A stretch of 25,905 nucleotides of DNA from HTCC5015 sp051747425 (lineage in GTDB: Bacteria > Pseudomonadota > Gammaproteobacteria > HTCC5015): the NCBI GenBank assembly GCA_051747425.1, contig JBNJGD010000024.1, forward strand, positions 1 to 25,905. Direction: 5' to 3'. The notes beneath the pieces are model-generated. The model was not told the DNA's origin and made no database searches. It saw only the letters and a list, made by a program, of their open reading frames with translations. The position numbers and the translations under genes are program-made. Positions 7,502 through 15,155 of this stretch are shown here, one piece after another; positions within the stretch are counted from its first letter, which is position 1; each line of letters begins with the position of its first letter.

Positions 7502-9235
7502 ATGATGACAGGAAATCTACCCCGGTCTTTGACCCTCGGCGCTCTGGTGTTGGGACTTTCTGGTGCGGTGTCGGCGGAACCGATTGCCTTTAATGGCAGC
7601 ACGGATCTGACCAGCAACCAGCAAACCGACCTTATGCGGATTGATCCCCAAGGTCGCTACCTATATAGCTATTCGGCTCCCGATGAGCAGATTGAAGCAC
7701 TGGAGATTATCGAAGAGACCGGCACACTCCGGGTTCCGTCCGACACCAGCACTTTCAGTGGCTTCGATGGTTTGGTGTCGGTAGAGGATATGGCCTTTAA
7801 TGATTCGGGCCGTTTCCTGTTTTTGGCTAATAGTGATCCCGCCAGCAATGGCGGTCTCCCGCTCAAGGTGCTTCGCCGCGGCCCCAGTTCGGAGGAAGTT
7901 GATTCCGCACTGGCACTTAATGAGGCCATTGTTTCACCCACGGGTGACGACTGCGGCCTGACGGCGGATCACCAAGTGCATACTCTGGCTTTCGCCTCTC
8001 TGTCTGACGGCGACAGGCTTTTTTTGGGGACTTTGAATACCGCCACCAGCAACGGTGAGTTGCTGGAGTGCGAGATCGTTTTCAGTCCGGATAGTGGCGA
8101 AGACATTGAGATGACACTGCTCGATACTTATAACTCGAGCGATATTGCTAACTTGGACCTCTCCAATCCCCGCGATTTAAAGATCGTTGGTGGAGCCCTG
8201 TACTACTCGGTGGGTGATCCCGCCAATGCGTTGGTTACTCTCGAGTCGGATTCCGACAGTGGGGGCTTGAGCTATGTTTCCCATGTGCAACAAGGGCCTG
8301 CTGTGGACAATGCCCTGTGTAATCCTGGAGAAATCCTCTTTACTAATCGCTACAGTGAAAAGCTTTGGGTGGCAGGCTCGGATTCGGGCAGTTGTTCGCC
8401 CTCGGAAACATCCAATAACATCGTCAGTTTTGAGCGTAATAGCAAAGGTTCACTTCAGTTTTTGAGTGTCGCCAAGGATTCACCTGACCCATCAGCTCGC
8501 TTGGATGATATTACTGGATTGGCTGCTACCGTTGACGCCAAGAGCCCTCTCTACGCGATTAGCCGCGCCGAAAGTGCGGTTAGTTACTTGCGCTATAACA
8601 GCGAAGATGAAGAGCTAGTTGACCCGGCGCCAGTTGTTGAAGGCGACCTGAATGAGGATGGGACTCTGGTCACTGGTCTCCAAGGTGCTACCCAGTTGGC
8701 AATCAGTCGCGCCCGTCAGGGCTTTATGTTTGTTGGTGGGTCCTCCAATAAAGTTGGCAGTTTTGCCCGTATTTCGGAGCTTGAGCTCGATCTCAACCGA
8801 ACCAACCATCGAATTGAGCCGGGTCGTGGTCTTCGCATGACGGCACACATTACCAACCTTGGCCCTGCCGATGCCCGGGATGTGGAGCTGGAAGTGTTCT
8901 ATCCGGGTGGCTTCATTCTGTCGCAAAATCCGAGCATTGAAGGCGAGTCTCAAACGATTGAGTGCGATTTTGACTCCGGGAGCTTCAAGTGCCAGCTCTT
9001 TGGCATTCCCGTGGGAGACAATCGAAGAGTATCCTTCATCTTCAAGCCCCAGAGAACGGGCGAAGCGACGGTAACGCTGGTGGCCCGGGGTGCGAATCGG
9101 GTGACCTTCGAAGAGATTCAGGCAATCCACGAAGAAAAGATCCAGGTAGGCAGCTTTAAAAATGGGGGCGCCATCGCCATGAGTCCCTGGGTTTTCCTGC
9201 TGGCCCTGCCTTTGCTGTGGCGTCGCCGCGACTGA
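7502..9235 (+). CDS. Secreted propeller-like protein with DUF11-like domain and GlyGly-CTERM-like tail
   Basis: This 577-residue protein has a signal peptide (MMTGNLPRSL then a hydrophobic core ending AVSA), so the ATG at 7502 is preferred to an in-frame GTG at 7466. Residues about 30-400 are rich in short repeats of the type D-x-x-G-R-[YF]-L-[YF] and [LI]-x-V-S-x-x-x-x-S, suggesting a beta-propeller of the lactonase/YncE kind, although no catalytic residues were recognised. A beta-sandwich resembling DUF11/CARDB follows (about 430-545, N-L-G-P-A-D-A-R-D-V). The C-terminus is Gly-Gly, a hydrophobic stretch WVFLLALPLLW, then RRRD, which resembles the GlyGly-CTERM tail cut by rhombosortase in type II-secreting bacteria. 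It is more AT-rich than its neighbours. Function unknown. Confidence 0.8.
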   Translation: MMTGNLPRSLTLGALVLGLSGAVSAEPIAFNGSTDLTSNQQTDLMRIDPQGRYLYSYSAPDEQIEALEIIEETGTLRVPSDTSTFSGFDGLVSVEDMAFNDSGRFLFLANSDPASNGGLPLKVLRRGPSSEEVDSALALNEAIVSPTGDDCGLTADHQVHTLAFASLSDGDRLFLGTLNTATSNGELLECEIVFSPDSGEDIEMTLLDTYNSSDIANLDLSNPRDLKIVGGALYYSVGDPANALVTLESDSDSGGLSYVSHVQQGPAVDNALCNPGEILFTNRYSEKLWVAGSDSGSCSPSETSNNIVSFERNSKGSLQFLSVAKDSPDPSARLDDITGLAATVDAKSPLYAISRAESAVSYLRYNSEDEELVDPAPVVEGDLNEDGTLVTGLQGATQLAISRARQGFMFVGGSSNKVGSFARISELELDLNRTNHRIEPGRGLRMTAHITNLGPADARDVELEVFYPGGFILSQNPSIEGESQTIECDFDSGSFKCQLFGIPVGDNRRVSFIFKPQRTGEATVTLVARGANRVTFEEIQAIHEEKIQVGSFKNGGAIAMSPWVFLLALPLLWRRRD

Positions 9236-9258
9236 TCTGTTATTTATCGTAAATCTGT

Positions 9259-9285
9259 AAAAAAGCCCGCATCGCGGGCTTTTTT
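9259..9285. terminator. Strong bidirectional terminator between sorting-tail protein and TRAP gene
   Basis: A 12-bp perfect stem (AAAAAAGCCCGC with GCGGGCTTTTTT) closes on the 3-base loop ATC. The A-tract on one side and T-tract on the other let it act on both strands. It ends 13 bases before the next ATG, so the following gene needs readthrough or a promoter overlapping this hairpin. Confidence 0.9.
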
Positions 9286-9298
9286 GTGAGGAGTGACC

Positions 9299-10411
9299 AT
9301 GAAACGACGCGACTTTATTGAAAAGACCGGACTTCTGGCTCTGGGAGCCGGGGCCATTACCGCCTGCGGCAACGAGAGTAGTACGGCAGCGCAGGGCAAG
9401 GACTGTAACCCGGGCGACAAAGACACTCCCATTAAGTGGTCCATGGTCACTACCTGGCCCAAAAACTTCCCGGTACTGGGGACCGGTGCCGAATTCCTGG
9501 CAGAACAGATTAACGCCATGAGCGGCGGGCGTCTGCAGGTGAAGGTCTACGCCGCCGGCGAGAAAGTGCCGGCGCTGGAAGTGTTCGATTTTGTCTCCAA
9601 GGGCGGCGCCGAGATGGGCCATGGTTCGGCTTACTACTGGAAGGGCAAGAGCGAGACTTTCCAGTTCTTCTCAACCGTGCCCTTTGGCCTCAACCAGCTG
9701 GAAATGGACGCCTGGATTCAGCACGGGGGTGGTCAGGCCCTGTGGGATGAGGCTTACAAGCCCTTTGGCGTGCGCTCCTTCCCCGCCGGCAATACCACCG
9801 TGCAAATGGCCGGCTGGTTCAACAAGGAGGTCAACAACCTGGAAGATCTCAAGGGTCTGAAAATGCGCATCCCCGGACTCGGTGGCGAGGTGGTTCGCCG
9901 TGCCGGTGTTGAGGCCCAGAACATCCCGGGCGGTGATCTCTACACCGCCATGGACAGCGGCCGCATCGACGCCACTGAGTGGGTCGGCCCTTTCAATGAC
10001 CTGGCCTTCGGCTTCCACAAGATCGGCAAGTACTACTACTATCCCGGCTGGCACGAGCCGGGCACCATTCTCGAGGGCCTGATCAACCGCGAGGCTTGGG
10101 ACAAGCTCCCGGCCGACCTCCAGGCCATCGTCAAGGCCGCCTGCAGCGTCGCCAACAGCCGCATGGCCACCGAATTCATGGCCAAAAACAACCGCGCTCT
10201 CAAGACCCTGGTGGATGAGCATGGCGTAGAGCTTCGCCGATTGCCCGACGATGTGCTGGACAAATTGCGCGACATCTCGCAAGAGGTCGTCGAGGAACTG
10301 GCCAACAGAGACGAGTTCTCGCGCCGGGTTTACGATTCCTACAGCCAGTTCAAACGCGACGCCAGCGCCTGGAGCGATATCTCCGAACGCGCTTACCTCA
10401 ATATCCGCTGA
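9299..10411 (+). CDS. TRAP transporter solute-binding protein (DctP/TakP-like), orphan
   Basis: This 370-residue periplasmic binding protein of the DctP family resembles TakP-type proteins that bind 2-oxoacids. The N-terminus M-K-R-R-D-F-I is a Tat-like twin-arginine start followed by a lipobox ending at Cys23 (I-T-A-C-G), so it may be a Tat-exported lipoprotein. Family features include K-W-S-M-V-T-T-W-P, the G-L-K-M-R-I-P-G-L-G-G-E-V-V-R-R segment that supplies the carboxylate-binding Arg, and D-A-T-E-W-V-G-P. The ATG at 9299 has GAGGAG at 9288-9293 with 5-base spacing; a GTG two codons earlier is less likely. No DctQ or DctM membrane genes lie beside it. A strong terminator precedes it and a repeat island follows. 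The substrate is inferred from resemblance only. Confidence 0.9.
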   Translation: MKRRDFIEKTGLLALGAGAITACGNESSTAAQGKDCNPGDKDTPIKWSMVTTWPKNFPVLGTGAEFLAEQINAMSGGRLQVKVYAAGEKVPALEVFDFVSKGGAEMGHGSAYYWKGKSETFQFFSTVPFGLNQLEMDAWIQHGGGQALWDEAYKPFGVRSFPAGNTTVQMAGWFNKEVNNLEDLKGLKMRIPGLGGEVVRRAGVEAQNIPGGDLYTAMDSGRIDATEWVGPFNDLAFGFHKIGKYYYYPGWHEPGTILEGLINREAWDKLPADLQAIVKAACSVANSRMATEFMAKNNRALKTLVDEHGVELRRLPDDVLDKLRDISQEVVEELANRDEFSRRVYDSYSQFKRDASAWSDISERAYLNIR

Positions 10412-10419
10412 GCGGTGTT

Positions 10420-10497
10420 GTCATTGCGAGCCGAAGGCGAAGCAATCTGTGGGAACCAGTTAGCAGATCGCTTCGTCGCATAGCGCCTCGCGATGAC
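10420..10497. repeat. Palindromic intergenic element of the GTCATTGCGAG type
   Basis: A 78-base imperfect palindrome starts GTCATTGCGAG and ends CTCGCGATGAC, with inner arms GCGAAGCAATCTG and CAGATCGCTTCG. Very similar GTCATTGCGAG...CGCAATGAC palindromes are known as dispersed repeats in many unrelated bacterial genomes. It begins 8 bases after the TRAP gene stop. Confidence 0.75.
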
Positions 10498-10543
10498 GGG
10501 TTAGCCACAGAGGACACAGAGAGCACAGAGTTGTCTAAAAAGG

Positions 10544-10622
10544 GTAGGGCGGATGTGGCGCAGCCATCTTCCGCCATTGGCCCGGCCACCTTACGACGGG
10601 AGTCGCTGGCGCGACGCCCGTC
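10544..10622. repeat. GTAG-type REP pair (subtype d), second copy degenerate
   Basis: The unit at 10544-10575 begins GTAGGGCGGA, with GGCGGA pairing with TCCGCC and an inner GATGGC/GCCATC-like stem. A second unit in opposite orientation spans about 10592-10626, with stem GACGGG/CCCGTC and inner GTCGC/GCGAC. Its GTAG head has decayed to GCAG, read on the minus strand. Confidence 0.65.
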
Positions 10623-10642
10623 CTGCCCCACGATCACAAAAG

Positions 10643-10674
10643 ATTCCGGATAAGCGCGGTGCACTTTCCGGAAT
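10643..10674. repeat. Small palindrome ATTCCGGA...TCCGGAAT
   Basis: Two perfect 8-base arms (ATTCCGGA and TCCGGAAT) enclose 16 bases that pair partly (AAGCGC with GCACTT). The right arm and the adjoining AATGACCA word recur at 11933-11946 next to another CACAGAG copy, so the palindrome is part of a larger repeated unit. Confidence 0.6.
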
Positions 10675-10826
10675 GACCAGGCACCCTCTGTGCACTCTGT
10701 GTCCTCTGTGGCTAATACCCAAATAGTGTGAACTAGCCCGCAGTTTTTTTCGATTCCTCCAAATGGATGATTACAGGCGAGCCCTTCGCCGCTGTAATAG
10801 CGCCATCCAACAACGGAGGAAATCCC

Positions 10827-11831
10827 ATGAAATACACATTGCCTGTTTTACTGACCTCATCGGTCCTGGCGCTTGTCGGCTGCGGCAGTTCATCCGGTGG
10901 TGGCAGCGACACCGAAGAGCAAGCTCGTTTGGAAATCAGCAGCGAGAACGCCACGCTGCTGGCCACCATCGTCATGGATGCCCTGGAGCGTCGCATGGAT
11001 GATGGCAACAGTGACCTGAGGAGTTTGACCAACAATGTACAGAGCTTGGATGAGGTCATCGGCGGCACGGGTACTACGAGCGACACCAACTGCGACAACA
11101 GCGGCAGCTACTCGACCGAACGCTCAGCCGCCATTGATTACAGCGTGACAGCCACAAACCTGCCCGGCGAACTGGCGGGCAAGAGCGTGGCGTTGACATT
11201 TGACGCCTGTGTTAATGGCTCGGGGACTACAGTCAAAGAGTATGACGGTGAGGTCACGGCCAGCTACACCGCCGCGCACAGCCTGAACGATAACCAAATC
11301 AATATTGAGACCAATAGTTACACAACGCATCTGGGCAAAGGCAACGATGATGATAGCGAGATGGAGTACTTGTACTCGGGCCAGATGGACTACCGTGAAG
11401 AGTATGACGGTGGCACCCAGGTGGGCAAAATTCGGTACACCTTCACAGATATGGATATGACCGTGGCGTACAAGGGCAACACGGCGGATCTGCAAGAGTA
11501 CACAGTCATTTTCCGCGATATCACCCTGGCTGAATCCTACGACAACAACAGCCCGTCAACAGAGGAGCGCAGCATCGACGGCACGATCGTTATTGGTGGA
11601 CTGACAGCCGAGATTGATACCAAAGACGGTGGTGCGTTTGACGCCCGGGGCGACGACGAGACTCAGTTGCATGTGGTGATCACGGGGCGTGACGACTCCA
11701 AAATGGTGATCAAGGGCGTGGATGCCACTCAAGTCTCCATTGGCCTCAATGACGGCGATCCTGAAACCGTGCAGCGCGAATCGCTGGTCCTGAAAGATCC
11801 GGCTGGTGGCGGAATGGTAGTGGCTCAATAA
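10827..11831 (+). CDS. Hypothetical lipoprotein, acidic and beta-rich
   Basis: This 334-residue protein has a clear lipoprotein signal (LALVGC, lipidated Cys19) followed by a Gly/Ser linker and an acidic region. The rest alternates short hydrophobic strands with Asp/Asn/Gly/Thr turns (for example EYDGEVTASYTA, YSGQMDYREEYDGG, IRYTFTDMDMTVAYKGN), suggesting a beta-sandwich or barrel-like lipoprotein in the outer membrane. Two Cys residues (near residues 91 and 129) could form a disulfide. I do not recognise the family. The ATG at 10827 has a near-ideal GGAGGA at 10815-10820; an in-frame upstream extension would remove the signal peptide from the N-terminus. It stands alone between two repeat islands. 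Confidence 0.8.
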   Translation: MKYTLPVLLTSSVLALVGCGSSSGGGSDTEEQARLEISSENATLLATIVMDALERRMDDGNSDLRSLTNNVQSLDEVIGGTGTTSDTNCDNSGSYSTERSAAIDYSVTATNLPGELAGKSVALTFDACVNGSGTTVKEYDGEVTASYTAAHSLNDNQINIETNSYTTHLGKGNDDDSEMEYLYSGQMDYREEYDGGTQVGKIRYTFTDMDMTVAYKGNTADLQEYTVIFRDITLAESYDNNSPSTEERSIDGTIVIGGLTAEIDTKDGGAFDARGDDETQLHVVITGRDDSKMVIKGVDATQVSIGLNDGDPETVQRESLVLKDPAGGGMVVAQ

Positions 11832-11888
11832 TCAGAAAAAGCTTTGGGGAGCTAATCCAGCGGCGCAGCAGCCGCACCCGCCAAAAAT

Positions 11889-11919
11889 GGCGGAGGTGCC
11901 TCCGGCACTTCCGCCCTAC
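11889..11919 (-). repeat. Single GTAG-type REP (subtype d)
   Basis: Read on the minus strand it begins GTAGGGCGGAAGTGCC and ends CTCCGCC. By eye it matches the copy at 3687-3717 at most positions, with the same nested stems. It lies in the 263-base spacer between the lipoprotein gene and polA. Confidence 0.8.
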
Positions 11920-11931
11920 AGCGACAGGGGT

Positions 11932-11982
11932 CGTTCCGAATGACCAAAGACCCTCTGTGCGCTTTGTGTCCTCTGTGGCTAA
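11932..11982 (-). repeat. CACAGAG module with TTCCG-AATGACCA tail
   Basis: On the minus strand, 11953-11982 carries CACAGAG-like words at nine-base period and the TTAGC end, matching 10686-10715 with few changes. The adjoining TTCCGAATGACCA also matches the corresponding place at 10667-10678. A GCGGCG-AA-GCCGCC palindrome follows at about 12015-12029. No other feature is seen before polA. Confidence 0.7.
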
Positions 11983-12094
11983 CGAGACAGCGTGTCCGAC
12001 CCACCGGGCCAAACGCGGCGAAGCCGCCCTCCACCACCCCCAAGCCCACGGAAAAATCGGTTACCATAGCGTCCAGCAAGGGGAATCGATTTTT

Positions 12095-14833
12095 ATGAGT
12101 ACCGACAAAGCCCCCGTCATTCTGGTTGACGGCTCTTCCTATCTGTTTCGCGCCTTTCACGCACTGCCGCCCCTGACAACATCAAAGGGCGAACCCACCG
12201 GCGCGGTCAAGGGCGTGATCAATATGATCCGCAGCCTGATGAAGCAATTTCCCGATTCCCGGGTGATTGTGGTTTTCGACGCCAAGGGGCCGACCTTTCG
12301 CAATGAGATCTACCCCGAGTACAAGGCCCACCGCCCGCCCATGCCCGACGACCTGCGCGTGCAGATCGAGCCCATCCACGAGATCGTCGACGCCATGGGC
12401 CTGCCCAAACTGGTGGTGGACGGCGTCGAGGCCGACGATGTGATCGGTACCTTGGCCTACCAGGCCACCGAGACCGGCCAGGACGCTCTGGTGTCCACCG
12501 GGGACAAGGACATGGCTCAGCTGGTCAGCGAGCATGTGACGCTGATGAACACCATGACCAACACCACCATGGATCGCGACGGCGTAGTGGAAAAATTCGG
12601 CATCCCCCCCGAGCGCATCATCGACTATCTGGCCCTGGTGGGCGACAAGGTCGACAACATTCCCGGTGTGCACAAGTGCGGGCCCAAAACCGCCGTTAAA
12701 TGGCTGGAGGCCTACGGCTCGCTGGAGGGGGTGATGGAACACGCCGACGAGATCAAGGGCAAGATTGGCGAGTATTTGCGCGAGGCCCTGCCCACCCTGC
12801 CCATGTCCTACGAGCTGGCCACCATCCGCTGCAATGTCGACCTGCCCCAGTCCCTGCGCGACATTCACCCGGCGGAGCCGGACCGGGAGCGATTGCTCGA
12901 GCTCTACAAACAGTGCGAGTTCAACAGCTGGATCAAGGAGCTGGAGGAGCATCGTGGAGCCGTCGACATGCACCACGAGCCGGAGGAGCTGCCCGCCGGG
13001 CCCGTGGCCATCGACAGCCTGCCGCCGGACTACGAGGTGGTGCTGGAGCAGGAACAGCTCGATCGCTGGCTGATGCGGTTAAAACAGTTTGAACTGTTCA
13101 GCTTTGATACCGAGACCACCAGCCTCAACTACATGCAGGCCGAACTGGTGGGATTGTCTTTTGCCGTGGAGTACAACAAGGCCGCCTATGTGCCCCTGGC
13201 CCACGACTACCCGGGCGCACCGGATCAGCTCGACCGGGACGCCGTGCTGCAACAGCTCAAGCCCATGCTGGAGGACCCGGCGGTAAAAAAGGTGGGGCAG
13301 CACCTCAAGTACGACAAGAATGTCCTCGCCCGCTACGGCATTACCCTGCGCGGCATCGAACACGATACGATGCTTGAGTCCTATGTGCTCAACTCGGTGG
13401 CCGGCCGCCACGATATGGACTCCCTGGCCAAACGCTACCTGGAGCGCGAGACCGTCCACTACGAGGACATCGCCGGCAAGGGCGCCAAGCAGATTACCTT
13501 TAACCAGATCGCCCTCGACGAGGCCGCGCCCTACGCTGCCGAGGACGCCGATGTCACCCTGCAGTTGCACCGCGCCCTGTGGCCACAGTTGGCCGCCGAA
13601 CCGCGACTGGAAGCCGTCTACCGCGAGCTTGAAATGCCCCTGCTGGAGGTGCTGGCCACCATCGAGCAGAACGGGGTCAAGGTGGACGCCGACATGCTCC
13701 ATGCCCAGAGCCACGAGCTGGCCGAGGGCATGCGCGAGGCCGAGGAAAACGCCCACCGCGAGGCTGGCGAGGCCTTCAACCTGGGCTCGCCAAAACAGCT
13801 TCAGGTCATCCTGTTTGAAAAGCAGGGCCTGCCGGTGGTTAAGAAAACCCCCAAGGGTCAGCCCTCCACCGCCGAGGATGTGCTCGAGGAGCTGGCCGCC
13901 GCCGGCCACCCCCTGCCCCAGTGGATTTTGCGCTACCGAACGCTGAGCAAGCTCAAATCCACCTACACCGACAAGTTGCCCCAGCTGATTGACCGCCATA
14001 CCGGCCGCCTGCACACCAGCTATCACCAGGCCATTGCCGCCACCGGGAGGCTGTCCTCCAGCGACCCCAATCTGCAGAACATCCCCATCCGCAGTGAAGA
14101 GGGCCGCCGCATCCGCCAGGCCTTTATCGCCGAGCCGGGCTGTCAGATCCTGGCCGCTGACTACTCCCAGATTGAATTGCGAATAATGGCCCATCTGTCC
14201 GGCGACGAGACCCTGATCCGCGCCTTTAAAGAGGGCAAGGACATTCACCAGGCCACGGCCTCGGAGGTCTTTGGTGTGCCCCTGGAGGAAGTGGAGAGCG
14301 AACAGCGCCGCCGGGCCAAGGCGGTCAACTTTGGCCTGATCTACGGCATGTCCGCCTTTGGCTTGGCCAAGCAGCTGGGCATCGGCCGCAAGGAGGCCCA
14401 GGGCTATGTCGATACCTATTTCGAGCGCTATCCCGGCGTGCGCGACTACATGGAGCGGACCCGCGAGCAGGCCCGGGAACAGGGCTTCGTCGAGACCGAA
14501 TTTGGCCGCCGCCTTTACCTGCCCGAGATCCAGTCGCGCAATGTCCCCCGGCGCCAGCACGCCGAGCGCACGGCCATCAACGCGCCCATGCAGGGCACCG
14601 CCGCCGACATCATCAAGCGCGCCATGATCGACATCCACGGCGCGCTCGAGAGCGACTTGCCCGGAGTACGCATGGTCATGCAAGTGCACGACGAACTGGT
14701 CTTTGAAGTGCCCGAAGGCCGGCTCGACGCCGCCCGCGACCTGATCCGCCAGCGCATGGCCGCCGCCGCCCAACTCCGCGTCGACCTCGAAGTCGACATT
14801 GGCATCGCCACCACCTGGGACGAAGCCCACTGA
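12095..14833 (+). CDS. polA: DNA polymerase I
   Basis: This 912-residue enzyme does repair synthesis and Okazaki-fragment maturation. All three domains are intact. The 5'-nuclease (about 1-290) begins VILVDGSSYLFRA with D12 and contains S-T-G-D-K-D-M-A-Q-L-V. The proofreading domain (about 325-510) has D338 and E340 in F-D-T-E-T, and an E-D-A-D segment. The polymerase domain has motif A with catalytic D689 (A-D-Y-S-Q-I-E-L-R), motif B (R-R-R-A-K-A-V-N-F-G-L-I-Y-G) and motif C H865-D866-E867. Length is normal (E. coli 928). The ATG at 12095 begins the conserved N-terminus; an in-frame extension to 11957 runs through repeat sequence and is rejected. An AAGGGGA ribosome site lies 10 bases upstream. 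A REP begins 8 bases after the stop. Confidence 0.97.
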   Translation: MSTDKAPVILVDGSSYLFRAFHALPPLTTSKGEPTGAVKGVINMIRSLMKQFPDSRVIVVFDAKGPTFRNEIYPEYKAHRPPMPDDLRVQIEPIHEIVDAMGLPKLVVDGVEADDVIGTLAYQATETGQDALVSTGDKDMAQLVSEHVTLMNTMTNTTMDRDGVVEKFGIPPERIIDYLALVGDKVDNIPGVHKCGPKTAVKWLEAYGSLEGVMEHADEIKGKIGEYLREALPTLPMSYELATIRCNVDLPQSLRDIHPAEPDRERLLELYKQCEFNSWIKELEEHRGAVDMHHEPEELPAGPVAIDSLPPDYEVVLEQEQLDRWLMRLKQFELFSFDTETTSLNYMQAELVGLSFAVEYNKAAYVPLAHDYPGAPDQLDRDAVLQQLKPMLEDPAVKKVGQHLKYDKNVLARYGITLRGIEHDTMLESYVLNSVAGRHDMDSLAKRYLERETVHYEDIAGKGAKQITFNQIALDEAAPYAAEDADVTLQLHRALWPQLAAEPRLEAVYRELEMPLLEVLATIEQNGVKVDADMLHAQSHELAEGMREAEENAHREAGEAFNLGSPKQLQVILFEKQGLPVVKKTPKGQPSTAEDVLEELAAAGHPLPQWILRYRTLSKLKSTYTDKLPQLIDRHTGRLHTSYHQAIAATGRLSSSDPNLQNIPIRSEEGRRIRQAFIAEPGCQILAADYSQIELRIMAHLSGDETLIRAFKEGKDIHQATASEVFGVPLEEVESEQRRRAKAVNFGLIYGMSAFGLAKQLGIGRKEAQGYVDTYFERYPGVRDYMERTREQAREQGFVETEFGRRLYLPEIQSRNVPRRQHAERTAINAPMQGTAADIIKRAMIDIHGALESDLPGVRMVMQVHDELVFEVPEGRLDAARDLIRQRMAAAAQLRVDLEVDIGIATTWDEAH

Positions 14834-14841
14834 GGAGAACT

Positions 14842-14964
14842 GTAGGAGGCCCGCCCCCCGGGCCGACCCGTCGCGGCGAGGTCGCCGCTCCTACTGTAGG
14901 AGCCTGCCTGCAGGCGAACTGTTATCGAGACTGACGTCTCGTTCGCGGCCAGGCCCGCTCCTAC
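14842..14964. repeat. Two GTAG-type REP pairs after polA
   Basis: Four units: 14842-14867 (+, GTAGGAGGCCCG), 14870-14894 (-, GTAGGAGCGGCG), 14896-14919 (+, GTAGGAGCCTGC) and 14941-14964 (-, GTAGGAGCGGGC). Members of each pair face each other, GTAG outward. The second pair encloses a perfect small hairpin CGAGAC-TGAC-GTCTCG at 14926-14941. Together with the elements up to 15098, these account for most of the 322-base polA-amidase spacer; the last 57 bases hold only the amidase leader with a GAGGGGGAAA ribosome site. Confidence 0.85.
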
Positions 14965-15068
14965 TGCACCTCCGTGCTCTCTGTGCGCTCGGTGGCCTCT
15001 GTGTCTTTTCGGCAAAAGCCCACGCGGCGCAGCCGCCCACCAGGTCGCGGCGGGGTCGCCGCTCCTAC
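14941..15068. repeat. Left arm of a 128-bp inverted repeat flanking the amidase gene
   Basis: This arm is the reverse complement of 16634-16761 with 8 mismatches over 128 ungapped bases (about 94% identity, aligned by hand). From left to right it contains a REP (14941-14964), a CACAGAG module (about 14969-15008), a GCGGCG-CA-GCCGCC palindrome and another REP (15044-15068). Confidence 0.88.
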
Positions 15069-15098
15069 GCCCTGTAGGAGGCCCGCCCCCGGGCCGAC
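15044..15098. repeat. Back-to-back GTAG REP units upstream of the amidase
   Basis: A minus-strand unit at 15044-15068 (GTAGGAGCGGCG) and a plus-strand unit at 15074-15098 (GTAGGAGGCCCG) are separated by 5 bases with their GTAG heads adjacent. This is the opposite of the usual facing arrangement here. The first unit is the inner end of the inverted-repeat arm. Confidence 0.8.
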
Positions 15099-15155
15099 CA
15101 GCCCGGCCAAAGAAAAATTTGTTAAGCTCACCTTTTTGCCGAGGGGGAAAAGAGC

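Larger units (their letters stand above)
10501..10715. repeat. 215-bp MITE-like element with 30-bp CACAGAG terminal inverted repeats
   Basis: The ends 10501-10530 and 10686-10715 are inverted repeats matching at 29 of 30 bases. Each carries CACAGAG three times at a nine-base period, beginning TTAGC. The interior holds a REP pair (10544-10622) and a small palindrome (10643-10674). There is no coding sequence inside. The remaining part of this 415-base spacer (10716-10826) shows only the GGAGGA ribosome-binding site of the next gene. Confidence 0.75.

Noticed and set aside
11957..12094. N-terminal extension of polA
   Set aside because: The extension would translate repeat sequence; the conserved polymerase I start is at 12095 with a ribosome site just upstream.
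13079..14830. A 583-codon open frame antisense to polA
   Set aside because: Long antisense frames are expected opposite GC-rich genes; no signal peptide, motif or ribosome site supports it, while polA on the other strand is complete.
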